This document shows positions 25,811 to 34,666 of a stretch of 59,139 bases of DNA, piece after piece. Each line of letters starts with the position of its first letter. Positions within the stretch are counted from its first letter, which is position 1. Origin of the DNA: Bacillota bacterium (GTDB taxonomy: Bacteria; Bacillota; Clostridia; Lachnospirales; Cellulosilyticaceae); contig JAEZJJ010000065.1 of the NCBI GenBank assembly GCA_023436395.1, forward strand, positions 1-59,139. Reading direction: 5' to 3'. Both the position numbers and the translations under genes were made by a program. The notes beneath the pieces are model-generated. The model saw nothing but the letters and a program-made list of their open reading frames with translations. It was not told the origin of the DNA and did not search any database.

Positions 25811-26974
25811 ATGAAAGAAATGGCAAGGGTATTTGCTAGTTATCAATTGATTGCATTAGCTGTAAGCTTAGTGTTTATGAATCAATCTAGCAAGGAGTCT
25901 GTGTTTATAATAGGCTCAGCCCTTGCTTTTTTATGCGTTTTTATACTGATGTATATTTTAAATATAAAAAAATATGAGATGAAGGAAGATGCACTTAAGA
26001 ATAATGTTTTAAAATATGGCAATATGAGTTTACTAGTCCTTATTGAAGTTACACTATTGGGTATAGGTATAGAAGAATGGCAACCTCTATTTATGATATT
26101 AGGGTTAAACTTAATCTACTATATCCATGAAGAAAATTATTTTTATGGAATAAGTATAGGAATATTTTTATTAACACTTTGGATTTATCCTGCTTCTTTC
26201 CAGATAGGCTTAATCAGTTTAGTGCTTTTAGTAACATTTTTAATGGGGATTTACTATAGTCAAAAGTTACATTTTTATAGAAAGGTAAATAGTGATCAAA
26301 GGGAGCAAGTTATTCATTTAGAGGAACATATAAAGGATAATCAAAGGCTGATTAAAACCATTAAATATTCAGCTGCTTTAGAGGAAAGAAACCGCCTATC
26401 AGCTAGGTTACATGATAAGGTAGGTCATAGCATATCGGGGAGTATCATCATGTTAGAAGCTGCTATGTTACAGATGAAAAATAATCCTGAACAAGCACTT
26501 ATAAGTATGAAAAAAGCCACAGGACATTTAAGAGAAGGAGTAGATGATATTAGAATGGCTCTAAGAGAAGAACGGCCCATTAGAAGTGATATAGGCAGTA
26601 ATGATATTCAGCTATTCTTAGATGAGGTCAATGCCAAACATGAACTGCATACCATCTATCATACTAAAGGTGATTTAGAACAGATAGGCTTCGAATTGTG
26701 GGAATGTATAAAGGCAAATACCATGGAGTTAGTAACCAATGTTTTAAAGCATTCTAAAGCAAGTGCTTTTACAGTAGACATTAGTGTGATGACCTCTATG
26801 ATTAAGGTGACCTATTTTGATAATGGTGTTTGTAAGGGGAAGTTTATTAAAGGATTAGGATTAGAAGCAGTTGAAGAGCGTACCATTAAATGTAATGGAA
26901 AGTGCTTTTTTGAAATGGGAGAAATGGGCTTCAAGGTGACAAATATTTTTTTGCTAGAAAAGTCATCAAGATAA
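25811..26974 (+). CDS. Sensor histidine kinase, NarL-partner (HisKA_3) family
   Basis: Start ATG 25811 (387 aa) is preferred because AAGGGTGA lies 5 bases upstream. The protein has about five to six membrane helices with almost no extracellular domain, then a coiled coil. The H-box ERNRLSARLHDKVGHSIS holds the phosphorylated His (about H201), and the ATP-binding N-box is ELVTNVLKHSKAS. The intramembrane-sensing layout is typical of kinases that sense envelope stress or the linked exporter. Its partner is the next gene, 18 bp on. Confidence 0.9.
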   Translation: MKEMARVFASYQLIALAVSLVFMNQSSKESVFIIGSALAFLCVFILMYILNIKKYEMKEDALKNNVLKYGNMSLLVLIEVTLLGIGIEEWQPLFMILGLNLIYYIHEENYFYGISIGIFLLTLWIYPASFQIGLISLVLLVTFLMGIYYSQKLHFYRKVNSDQREQVIHLEEHIKDNQRLIKTIKYSAALEERNRLSARLHDKVGHSISGSIIMLEAAMLQMKNNPEQALISMKKATGHLREGVDDIRMALREERPIRSDIGSNDIQLFLDEVNAKHELHTIYHTKGDLEQIGFELWECIKANTMELVTNVLKHSKASAFTVDISVMTSMIKVTYFDNGVCKGKFIKGLGLEAVEERTIKCNGKCFFEMGEMGFKVTNIFLLEKSSR

Positions 26975-26992
26975 ATAGAAATGGGGGATTAG

Positions 26993-27616
26993 ATGATACA
27001 TATTGTTTTGGTAGATGATGATGCTATGATTAGAGAAGGTTTGAAGATGATTGTACAAACTCAAGAAGATTTTATTCTAGATGCAGTATGTGAAAGTGGA
27101 GAAAAAGCTTTAGAAGCATGTAGAACTTACAAACCCCAAGTAACACTTTTAGATATTAGAATGTCGGATATGAATGGGATAGAAGTTGCCAAAGTGCTTA
27201 TAAAAGAAAATTTAAGTAGACCTTTACTTTTAACTACTTTTGATGAGCCAGAATTAATTTTAGGGGCTATGAAGGTTAATGTATTTGGCTATATCTTAAA
27301 GAGTGCTTCAGCAGATACAATGCTTTCAGCAATTCGCACAGTGGCGTTAGGGGGGAAGGTATTTCAAAAAGATGTAATGGAGTTTATCACATCTCAAGTG
27401 AATATGAAGGGAAAAGAAGAAAGTCATTTATTTGACACGCTGACAGAAAGAGAAAGAGAAGTAGCAGCTGCTATTGCAGAAGGTTTATCTAATAAAGAAA
27501 TTGGAGAGAAATTATTTATTTCTGATGGGACAGTACGCAACCATATTAGTGTCATTTTAAGTAAAACAGGACTGGAGCATCGCACACAAATAGCAGTTCA
27601 CTATTTAAAATATTGA
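26993..27616 (+). CDS. NarL/FixJ-family response regulator
   Basis: A 207-residue regulator. The receiver domain (1-120) has phospho-acceptor D54 in LLDIRMSDMNG and a KSAS lysine motif. The C-terminal LuxR-type HTH includes LTEREREVAAAIAEGLSNKE. It should act with the kinase just upstream and probably controls the exporter operon that encodes it. Confidence 0.93.
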   Translation: MIHIVLVDDDAMIREGLKMIVQTQEDFILDAVCESGEKALEACRTYKPQVTLLDIRMSDMNGIEVAKVLIKENLSRPLLLTTFDEPELILGAMKVNVFGYILKSASADTMLSAIRTVALGGKVFQKDVMEFITSQVNMKGKEESHLFDTLTEREREVAAAIAEGLSNKEIGEKLFISDGTVRNHISVILSKTGLEHRTQIAVHYLKY

Positions 27617-27712
27617 AAGAAGTATAGTATTATAATGGTGATATAAGTGTTAGGTGAATGAGAAAATATTTTTGTATGTTTAAAAACTTAAAGAATAGGG
27701 GAAGGGGTGAGG

Positions 27713-28720
27713 ATGATAGATACAAGATATAAGTTGATCAGTATAAGTATGATGACATTAGTTATTTTGTTAATGGGATGTACAAAGGCAAACGTTAGTA
27801 AAGAAACAGTAGGAGTAGAAGAGGAAACAGCTAGCCCGTTAACAGCTCAGAAAGAAAAGCAAGACATAACTCAGGTCATAGCAGATTTAGAATGGGAGTT
27901 TATTTTTACAGAAGAGAAAGAACTGCCAGACAGCACACTTACATACCCAACAACTGCTTTATTTCTAAAAAGTAAAACGAATCCAGAGTGCCGTATTGAC
28001 TTGAAACATGAGGTTGTAGGCCCTTATCTTGAAGAGGAACAGGGGAGAGATATTTATCCCAAAGATGCATATCTGCCCTTAATGAACTGGTATGGTGGGG
28101 GTGGAGAAAGTGTTATGATTAAGTTAGAAGATGCCAGTAGTTTTTATATTATGGTGAATCCCTTAGAGGAAGGAACAAGAGACTATGAAGGAAGAGGAGT
28201 AAGTGCATCTTGGGAAGATTATAAGCCTATTGCTAAAGTAGACTATACTTTAAATGAAAAGGGAGAAGTTGAAAGCCTTACCTGTGAAAATTATGAAGTG
28301 GATTATAATAGTTTTTTTGAAGACAATGAGACACTGCCTAGAATACCTATTAAACAAAACAATGAAAGTTATCAAAAGTTCTTTCCTAATGGGGTTATTT
28401 TACAAAATTATCGCATAGATTTAGAGGGAGATGGACAGGATGAAGTAGTACTTATAGTTCAAGAGACAGAAGAAATATATCTTGTACTTAGAAAAATAGG
28501 AGCAGATGGAGAAGTCTTTACACTAAAAGAAAGCATGAATAAAAATACACTAGGAGATGTAAAGCTTGTAGGAATAGCAGATGTACAGGGAGATGGCATC
28601 ATGGAGATCATTGTGGAATCAGAAGAATGGGGGAATCCAGGATATAAAGTGTATACTCCTGATGAAAATTATTTCACAGAAGTCTTCGGAGATATAGAGG
28701 ATATTCATTGTTGGCATTAG
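27713..28720 (+). CDS. Lipoprotein with FG-GAP/VCBS-like Asp-rich repeats
   Basis: Start ATG 27713 (335 aa), with GGGGAAGGGG upstream. The lipobox is ILLMGC, so it is lipid-anchored outside the membrane. The central region is not recognised. The C-terminal third has two Asp-rich calcium-loop-like motifs, DLEGDGQDEVVL and DVQGDGIMEIIVE, as in VCBS/FG-GAP propeller repeats. It follows the two-component system by 96 bp; a functional link is not evident. Confidence 0.75.
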   Translation: MIDTRYKLISISMMTLVILLMGCTKANVSKETVGVEEETASPLTAQKEKQDITQVIADLEWEFIFTEEKELPDSTLTYPTTALFLKSKTNPECRIDLKHEVVGPYLEEEQGRDIYPKDAYLPLMNWYGGGGESVMIKLEDASSFYIMVNPLEEGTRDYEGRGVSASWEDYKPIAKVDYTLNEKGEVESLTCENYEVDYNSFFEDNETLPRIPIKQNNESYQKFFPNGVILQNYRIDLEGDGQDEVVLIVQETEEIYLVLRKIGADGEVFTLKESMNKNTLGDVKLVGIADVQGDGIMEIIVESEEWGNPGYKVYTPDENYFTEVFGDIEDIHCWH

Positions 28721-28758
28721 TTAAAGTATACAATGTTGCTAAAAAGTTAATAATAAGA

Positions 28759-28786
28759 TTGAATTTTTTTAAAAGAGTGATATAAT
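28759..28786 (+). promoter_or_regulatory. SigA-type promoter of helD
   Basis: TTGAAT (28759-28764), a 16-bp spacer and TATAAT (28781-28786). Transcription from it would give a leader of about 100 nt. Confidence 0.65.
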
Positions 28787-28792
28787 AGATAA

Positions 28793-28866
28793 ACACCTTG
28801 GAAATGGAAATATGCGCTGAAAGATACGACGGCTTGGTAGGCATGCCTACTGAGCTACTTTTTAAT
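28793..28866 (+). promoter_or_regulatory. Structured leader with terminator-like hairpin ahead of helD
   Basis: The leader contains a self-complementary 24-mer: GCTTGGTAGGCA (28832-28843) pairs with TGCCTACTGAGC (28844-28855), using two wobble pairs. It is followed by TACTTTTT, so it could act as an attenuator. Upstream blocks such as ATGCGCTGAAAGATACGACG look unlike ordinary AT-rich spacer. I could not match the leader to a riboswitch class from memory. Confidence 0.5.
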
Positions 28867-28892
28867 GTCTAAAATACAGAAAAGGAGAGTAT

Positions 28893-31181
28893 ATGAAAGC
28901 AGAGGAGCATAAGGATTATAAGGAAGAAGCACATCAGTTAGAAGTAACTAAGGCATGGCTTACAACTCAAAGTGAGGAATTGAAGGAAGAAAGTCAGGCA
29001 TTAATACATGAAATTGCAAATATACGAAAAGAGGTAAATAGTGCCATAGATGACCGCTTAGCTTTAAAACTTCAGATGCAACAAGGGGTAATAGAGAACC
29101 TAAATAAATATAATCAAATACAAGTGGCACCTTACTTCGGTAGAATTAATTTCAAAGAAAATTTCACAGATAATTTAGAAGTTGTTTATATTGGCAAATT
29201 CGGCCTTTATGATAGTAAAAAGGGTGATATGTTAGTCTTAGATTGGCGATCTCCTATGGCTAATATTTACTATAGTGGTATTGATGAGGATGTATCTTAT
29301 AAGGCGCCTGATGGCTTAGTAGAGGGGAAGATGCTTTTAAAGCGAAGATATGTCATAGAAGAGGGTAAATTGATAGAAATTCACGATGAGAAATCCCTGC
29401 AGGATAATTTAAAAGATAGCTTACAGCAAGGAACAGGGTTTTTAATGGATGCTTTAAATAAGTCTACTAGTGGGCGTCTAAAGGAAATTGTAGCCACTAT
29501 TCAGCAAGAGCAAAATCAGATTATAAGAAGTGAAAGCTTTTTACCAGTAGTTGTTCAAGGTGTAGCTGGAAGTGGTAAGACAACTATTGCACTTCATCGT
29601 ATGGCCTATCTTATTTATAATCATCAAAATCCTAAAGCAAAATATATGGTAGTAGCACCTAACCAATTATTTTTAAAATATATCTCAGATATATTACCGG
29701 ATTTAGGAGTTGAGCATGTGGTTCAAACTACCTTTGAAGCTTGGGCACTTAATCAATTAGGGAAAAAAATTAAGCTAGGAAAGCAAAAGGATAAGTTAGA
29801 TACTTTATTAGTAGAGACAGAGGAAAGAGCGCAGCTCTTAGCTTTAGCTAGCAAATTAAGAGGTTCCATTTTATTCGCTAAAATAATTGATAAGAAGTTA
29901 AAAGCACTAGAAACCAGTATTATTGCACTTGAAGGGATTCAATATGAGGGAATCACTGTAGTGAGCTACAAGGAACTTAGGCATATGTTTCTAGTAAGTA
30001 ATGGAGGGCTCCCTTTAATGACAAGGGTAAAGCTACTAGGTGATTATATTAAGAAAAAACTTCAAGACAAACAAGAAGACATCAAAGAGTTAATCGAGCA
30101 AGTTTATGCCAGAAAACTAAATGAACTTAAAGCTTCAGTAGCAGATATAGAAACCATACGTCAGAAAATTATTGCTCTCTATGACGAAAGAGATGAAAAA
30201 ATTAAAGATATTAAGAAATGGTGCACAGCTTATGCCAAAGCTTATACTAAAAATATTGTTTTACCATCAGCTCCTGCTTTTTATCAGCAGATATTTGAAG
30301 AGGAAGAAGAGCTATGTAAATGGTTAGAAGGGAAAATGCCAAGGGAAGTACTTGAATCAGTTATTACCTTAATACAGGCTCAGCTTAAGAATAGATTTTT
30401 TGAAACAGAGGATTTGGGGCCACTTGTTTATATTCAAAGTCAGCTTTATGGACTAAATGACGAAAATCAGTATGCGCATATTGTAGTGGATGAAGCTCAA
30501 GATTTAGATGAAATGAAATTATTGGTGCTTAGAAAGGCTTCGACCAATGATGCCTTTACGTTAGTGGGAGACTTAGCACAGGGAATCTATGGTTATAAAG
30601 GGATTAATAATTGGCAAAGAGTCATGACGAGAATCTTTGAAGGAAAGAATTATCAATATTTTGAAATGACTACGAGTTACCGTTCTACCATAGAAATTAT
30701 AGAATTAGCTAATAGGGTATTACAAGTAAATAAAGACTATCCTGTTTCATTGGCTCAGCCGGTTTTTAGACATGGAAATAAACCAGAGCTTATCCGTTGT
30801 ATAAACGAAATGGACAGAGTAAACCAAATTTATAATAAGATTAAAGATTATCAGCAGCAAGGATTAGTGTCCATTTGCGTGATTACTAAAGAACTTGCAG
30901 AAGGTGAAGACCTATACCATGCACTTACAAAGAGGGGACTAGAAATAGAATGGTTACAAGATGAAGAAGAACAGTATAGCGGACAAGTGGTAGTTATGCC
31001 AAGTTATTTAACTAAGGGATTAGAATTCGATGCTGTTTTACTTTATGATGTAAGTGCTAGTAAATTCTCAACAAAGGATTTAGATATTAAATTACTTTAT
31101 GTCATGATTACGAGAGCACTTCATCAACTAAGTATGTATACCATAGGATTACCAACAGACATAGTAGCATCCTATTTGTAA
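28893..31181 (+). CDS. helD: HelD-type RNA polymerase recycling ATPase (UvrD/Rep-like)
   Basis: A 762-residue protein. The N-terminal coiled-coil arm (residues 1-75) and the APYFGRINF / LVLDWRSPMANIYY stretches are characteristic of HelD rather than UvrD or PcrA. Walker A is QGVAGSGKTTIALHR, and motif II is VVDEAQDLDEMKL. Motif III is LVGDLAQGIYGYK, and the C-terminal motifs are TTSYRST and SYLTKGLEFDAV. HelD binds RNA polymerase and releases stalled or post-termination enzyme from nucleic acid. It is a single gene behind a structured leader and ends before a bidirectional terminator. Confidence 0.9.
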   Translation: MKAEEHKDYKEEAHQLEVTKAWLTTQSEELKEESQALIHEIANIRKEVNSAIDDRLALKLQMQQGVIENLNKYNQIQVAPYFGRINFKENFTDNLEVVYIGKFGLYDSKKGDMLVLDWRSPMANIYYSGIDEDVSYKAPDGLVEGKMLLKRRYVIEEGKLIEIHDEKSLQDNLKDSLQQGTGFLMDALNKSTSGRLKEIVATIQQEQNQIIRSESFLPVVVQGVAGSGKTTIALHRMAYLIYNHQNPKAKYMVVAPNQLFLKYISDILPDLGVEHVVQTTFEAWALNQLGKKIKLGKQKDKLDTLLVETEERAQLLALASKLRGSILFAKIIDKKLKALETSIIALEGIQYEGITVVSYKELRHMFLVSNGGLPLMTRVKLLGDYIKKKLQDKQEDIKELIEQVYARKLNELKASVADIETIRQKIIALYDERDEKIKDIKKWCTAYAKAYTKNIVLPSAPAFYQQIFEEEEELCKWLEGKMPREVLESVITLIQAQLKNRFFETEDLGPLVYIQSQLYGLNDENQYAHIVVDEAQDLDEMKLLVLRKASTNDAFTLVGDLAQGIYGYKGINNWQRVMTRIFEGKNYQYFEMTTSYRSTIEIIELANRVLQVNKDYPVSLAQPVFRHGNKPELIRCINEMDRVNQIYNKIKDYQQQGLVSICVITKELAEGEDLYHALTKRGLEIEWLQDEEEQYSGQVVVMPSYLTKGLEFDAVLLYDVSASKFSTKDLDIKLLYVMITRALHQLSMYTIGLPTDIVASYL

Positions 31182-31255
31182 ATGGTAAAAGGTTTCATTC
31201 TTCAAATCTATTTCCAAGAAAGAAGCGACAAAGCTATTCGATGAGGTTTTATCAT

Positions 31256-31293
31256 AAAAACACAGTTTAAACACATATTTAAACTGTGTTTTT
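31256..31293. terminator. Bidirectional terminator between helD and pepT
   Basis: A perfect 16-bp stem (31256-31271 with 31278-31293) with A- and T-runs on either side. Confidence 0.92.
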
Positions 31294-31305
31294 ATGGTTA
31301 TGAAA

Positions 31306-32532
31306 TTAATCATTAGCAACTAACTTGCTGATTTCAATAATGGTTTTTGTAGCTAGAAGCATATGGTTAACAACAGTAAACTCATATTTTCCATGATAAT
31401 TATGTGCACCAGTAAAAATATTAGGACATGGCAAATTATTGAAGGAAAGCCTAGCCCCATCAGTGCCACCTCGAATAGGTTTATGAACAGGTGTTACACC
31501 TATATTAAGCATAGCTTTTTTAGCCAAAGCCATAATCTTAGGATATCGATCAATTATTTCTTTCATATTAAAGTAGCTATCTTTAATGGTTACAGAAAGA
31601 GTGTCTTGACCATATTTTTGATTCAGTTTTTCACAAAGTGAATGCATCATCTTTTTGCGCGCTTCAAAGGTTGCTTTATCATGGTCTCTAATAATATAAT
31701 GAAGTTCAGTATGCTCGAGATTACCTTTCATATCATGAAGATGATAGAAGCCTTCATGTCCTTCTGTAAGCTCAGGTACTTCCTTAGAAGGTAAAAGGGA
31801 TTGATATTCACAAGCGATAGCAAGAGCATTTTTCATCTTTCCCTTAGCATCACCAGGATGTACACTTACCCCATTAATTGTAACAGTAGCAGATGCAGCA
31901 TTAAAATTTTCGCACTGAAGTTCTCCTAGAGCACCTCCATCTATAGTATAAGCAAAATCCGCATCAAATTTTTGAACGTTAAAGAAGTCTACACCTTTTC
32001 CGATTTCTTCATCAGGGGTGAAGCCTACACGGATTGTGCCATGTGGGATTTCAGGGTGATTAATAAGATACTCCATGGCAGTTAATATTTCAGCAATGCC
32101 AGCCTTATCATCTCCACCTAGGATTGTTGTACCATCTGTTGTGACAAGGGTTTCTCCTATAAAGTTATTTAAAATAGGAAATTGCTTTGGGCTAAGTAAA
32201 ATATTTTTATCTTGATTAAGTACAATATCGCCACCAGTATATACGAGTACTTGAGGCTTCACATTTTTACCTGAATAGTCGGGGACAGTATCCATATGAG
32301 CAATGAAACCTATAGTATCTACTTTATGAGTGACATTACTAGGAAGTGTAGCCATCACATAACCATACTCATCCATAGAAACTTCGCTAAGACCTAAAGC
32401 TTTACATTCTTCTACAAGCATTTTAGCAAACTCTAATTGTGTTTGCGAACTAGGAAAGGTATCACTTGATTCATCAGCCATTGTATCAATTTGAACATAT
32501 TTTAAAAAACGCTTTATTAGACTTTGTTGCAT
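31306..32532 (-). CDS. pepT: Peptidase T (tripeptide aminopeptidase)
   Basis: A 408-residue M20-family dinuclear zinc peptidase. First metal ligand H79 and D81 lie in IAHMDTVPDYSG. The bridging aspartate is in TILGGDDKAGIAEIL (about D141), and the catalytic glutamate is in FTPDEEIGKG. The C-terminal ligands are in the PIRGGTDGARLSF and TGAHNYHGKYEF regions. It removes the N-terminal residue from tripeptides in the cytoplasm. The ribosome site is AAAGGAGGA. Confidence 0.95.
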   Translation of the reverse strand: MQQSLIKRFLKYVQIDTMADESSDTFPSSQTQLEFAKMLVEECKALGLSEVSMDEYGYVMATLPSNVTHKVDTIGFIAHMDTVPDYSGKNVKPQVLVYTGGDIVLNQDKNILLSPKQFPILNNFIGETLVTTDGTTILGGDDKAGIAEILTAMEYLINHPEIPHGTIRVGFTPDEEIGKGVDFFNVQKFDADFAYTIDGGALGELQCENFNAASATVTINGVSVHPGDAKGKMKNALAIACEYQSLLPSKEVPELTEGHEGFYHLHDMKGNLEHTELHYIIRDHDKATFEARKKMMHSLCEKLNQKYGQDTLSVTIKDSYFNMKEIIDRYPKIMALAKKAMLNIGVTPVHKPIRGGTDGARLSFNNLPCPNIFTGAHNYHGKYEFTVVNHMLLATKTIIEISKLVAND

Positions 32533-32593
32533 TTCTAGTCCTCCTTTATTAGTCTTATCTTTAGTATAGGCGTAATAAGCTTATTTCATCAAT

Positions 32594-32639
32594 AAAAAAT
32601 CGATTTAATTTTAATGATAATGTTTTAAATCAATTTTTT
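32594..32639. terminator. AT-rich hairpin upstream of pepT
   Basis: AAAAAATCGATTTAA (32594-32608) pairs with the complementary arm ending at 32639, with one mismatch. It looks like a bidirectional terminator, but no intact plus-strand gene ends there. It may be left from a lost gene. Confidence 0.4.
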
Positions 32640-32778
32640 AGTCTATTTGTGGCATGCTTTTTTATAGGCTGAACAGCACTATTATCATAATGAAAAAATC
32701 TAAAAGAGGTAATAGGAGAGCGAAATATTTAGATTAAGAAGAATAGAATAATTAAAATAGTTTATGAGGAGAGTAAAG

Positions 32779-32909
32779 ATGGATTATAATAGAAATAATA
32801 TAAAAAAAGAATGTATACTTATTGGAGCAGGACAAGTGAAATAAATGCAGATTTGATAGAATTTTTATCTTTATTTAAAGAAGAATACTTTATATATATG
32901 TTATACTAA
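32779..32909 (+). pseudogene. Decayed 5' fragment resembling thiamine pyrophosphokinase
   Basis: With a GAGGAG ribosome site, the frame begins MDYNRNNIKKECILIGAGQ, then stops at 32842-32844. A +1 shift continues as NADLIEFLSLFKEEYFI before a stop at 32907. Joined, this resembles the N-terminus of thiamine pyrophosphokinase (a CLIIGAGxxN...L pattern followed by an EDYIIAADGG-like strand). It ends before the DGG motif, so it is non-functional. The match is short, so the family is tentative. Confidence 0.4.
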
Positions 32910-32939
32910 GGATAAAACAGATAATAGGTGGAGGAAGAT

Positions 32940-33521
32940 ATGAGCAGTAGTTTTAAGGCAATTTGTATTAAAGGTGGAGAGGGAATTGCTCAAGGAGAGA
33001 TTGTTAAGGCATGGAAAAGTTATAATAGGATCTATTTTAGAAAACCCTTTAGATTTAAAGTAAGTATATCACCAGAAAAATTTTGGGAGCATTTTGCTTG
33101 TTTGAATCGCTACTATATTGTAGAGAAGCCAGCTATAAAAAGAAGATTTCTTAGACCTAAAAAGCAGTTTTTGCGGGTGGAATTTCCTAATATTTCAGAG
33201 CAACAATTAATTTTATTATATAATTGTGCCTTTTCTTATATTGAGCTGATTAAACAAAAAAATCCTACGCTTATAGAAACCTTTAATTATAGTATTGTAT
33301 CAACCTTGGAAAAACTAGAATATCTTTATCAAAATATATCACCCTATGAATTTAATGAAGCTGTAAAAGATTCAGAACAGGTATTTAAGGGGATTTATAA
33401 AACAGCAATTAGTTTAGAATTACAGACTTTTCCTCAAGTTATGAATCAAAGTCAATTACTTGAAAGTTTTAAGGTAGATAATCAAATATTAGGTGAATTT
33501 TTTAAAGAACTAAATAAATAA
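32940..33521 (+). CDS. Uncharacterised protein, 193 residues
   Basis: Start ATG 32940 is chosen for the GGTGGAGGA site just upstream. The protein is soluble with no signal or membrane segment. It opens with SSFKAICIKGGEGIAQGEIV, has a basic patch KRRFLRPKKQFLRVEF near 80-95, and a helical C-terminal half. I do not recognise a family. Its neighbours (a decayed fragment and a thioesterase) do not suggest a role. Confidence 0.7.
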   Translation: MSSSFKAICIKGGEGIAQGEIVKAWKSYNRIYFRKPFRFKVSISPEKFWEHFACLNRYYIVEKPAIKRRFLRPKKQFLRVEFPNISEQQLILLYNCAFSYIELIKQKNPTLIETFNYSIVSTLEKLEYLYQNISPYEFNEAVKDSEQVFKGIYKTAISLELQTFPQVMNQSQLLESFKVDNQILGEFFKELNK

Positions 33522-33561
33522 GTGTAAACAAGAAGAAGTGAAATAGGTAAGGAGATTTTAT

Positions 33562-33951
33562 ATGATAAAAAGTAGTCTAGAATCACGTGCAGAAACAATA
33601 CAGTTTGTTTTACCAGAGCATCTTAATCATATGGAGAGGATGCATGGTGGAGAAATTATGAAACTCATGGATAATACAGCTGGATTGGTGTTTGTAAGAC
33701 ATGCGGAAGGTAATGCAGTAACAGCTGGTGTGAAAGAAATAAAGATGCTTAAAGCTATACCTGCAAAATCTATTATTAAATGTGTAGGTGAACTTATAGA
33801 TACTGGTAGAACCTCAATGCATGTAAAAGTATGTATATGGTTACTTGATGTACGAACAAAAGAGGAAACATTAGCAGCAGAAGGAATATTTATCGGAGTA
33901 GGGGTAGATGAAGAAGGAAAACCAAGAGAAGTGGCAAAAGTAAATAAGTAG
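33562..33951 (+). CDS. Hotdog-fold acyl-CoA thioesterase (YkhA/BACH-like)
   Basis: A 129-residue single hotdog domain. HLNHMERMHGGEIMKLMDNT holds the helix with the catalytic Asp, and VKEIKMLKAIPAKSIIKCVG is the following core strand. The family hydrolyses acyl-CoA to free acid and CoA. The ribosome site is AAGGAG. It ends in a bidirectional terminator. Confidence 0.88.
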   Translation: MIKSSLESRAETIQFVLPEHLNHMERMHGGEIMKLMDNTAGLVFVRHAEGNAVTAGVKEIKMLKAIPAKSIIKCVGELIDTGRTSMHVKVCIWLLDVRTKEETLAAEGIFIGVGVDEEGKPREVAKVNK

Positions 33952-33956
33952 TCATA

Positions 33957-34012
33957 AAAAAGACATATAAGAAGAACTGTAGTAAGAAACAGTACTTCTT
34001 ATATGTCTTTTT
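33957..34012. terminator. Bidirectional terminator after the thioesterase
   Basis: An 18-bp stem (about 33957-33974 with 33995-34012) with A- and T-runs. It also ends the minus-strand gene, whose stop codon lies in the stem's edge. Confidence 0.9.
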
Positions 34013-34388
34013 AATATATTGCATCTATAGCATCAGAAAAAGTGTTACATTGATGAACCATAAAATATTTCACGAATTCTTTAGTCAGTGTATTGAAGTC
34101 ACTAAAGACTAAATTTGTATTGTCTTTAATCAGAACAATTTCACTACAAGTAGTATAGGCCATAGTAGGAATGAATTCTCTAAAAGTCCATTCTAAATCC
34201 TTGCTACTTGTTGAGATAGAGGTAGAAAAATCGATAATCATATGAGAAGCATGATGTTTTCTTAAGAGATATAGAGCGTAATAAAAAGGGTCTTGATAGT
34301 CATTTCCGCTACAAGATTTTTTCCATTGCATATAAACAACATAGAGATCAGGTCTATAGCAAACATGACAGAAAGGTGTATCAAACAT
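34011..34388 (-). CDS. Uncharacterised small protein, possibly STAS/SpoIIAA-like
   Basis: A 125-residue protein beginning MFDTPFCHVCYRPDLYVVYM, with central strands SHMIIDFST and SEIVLIKD and a helix KEFVKYFMV. The alternating strand-helix pattern and length resemble SpoIIAA/STAS-type domains reported in Clostridia, but there is no diagnostic motif. AAGGAGT precedes the start. The function is unknown. Confidence 0.6.
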   Translation of the reverse strand: MFDTPFCHVCYRPDLYVVYMQWKKSCSGNDYQDPFYYALYLLRKHHASHMIIDFSTSISTSSKDLEWTFREFIPTMAYTTCSEIVLIKDNTNLVFSDFNTLTKEFVKYFMVHQCNTFSDAIDAIY

Positions 34389-34488
34389 ATCTTTACTCCT
34401 TCACAAGTATGATATTTAGTTTATAACCATATTATATATTAAAAACGCAAAAAATAAAATATATTTAGAATAAAAAGTTAATACAATA

Positions 34489-34517
34489 TTAACAAGCACA
34501 TATAGTAGTACTATAAT
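34489..34517 (+). promoter_or_regulatory. Promoter of hppA with an overlapping palindrome
   Basis: TTAACA (34489-34494), a 17-bp spacer and TATAAT (34512-34517). The perfect palindrome TATAGTA-G-TACTATA (34501-34515) spans the spacer and -10, suggesting a repressor site. The leader to the gene would be about 140 nt. Confidence 0.55.
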
Positions 34518-34666
34518 AAGTATATATTTACTATATATAATAAGAAATTGGGTGATAGAAAGTGTAATTGTAAAGATTGTGTTTAGATTCATAAAACAAA
34601 GATATATGACACAAAAAGAACGCTATAATAAAGGTGGAAATCAATATAGTCTGTAGGGGGGATTTT

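Noticed and set aside
28793..28892. Assignment of the helD leader to c-di-GMP or another named riboswitch
   Set aside because: The blocks do not match the GEMM-I, c-di-GMP-II, preQ1, THF or fluoride consensus I remember, so no class is claimed.
34555..34666. Short plus-strand frame starting GTG before hppA
   Set aside because: Weak ribosome site, no recognisable features, and it sits in the hppA leader.
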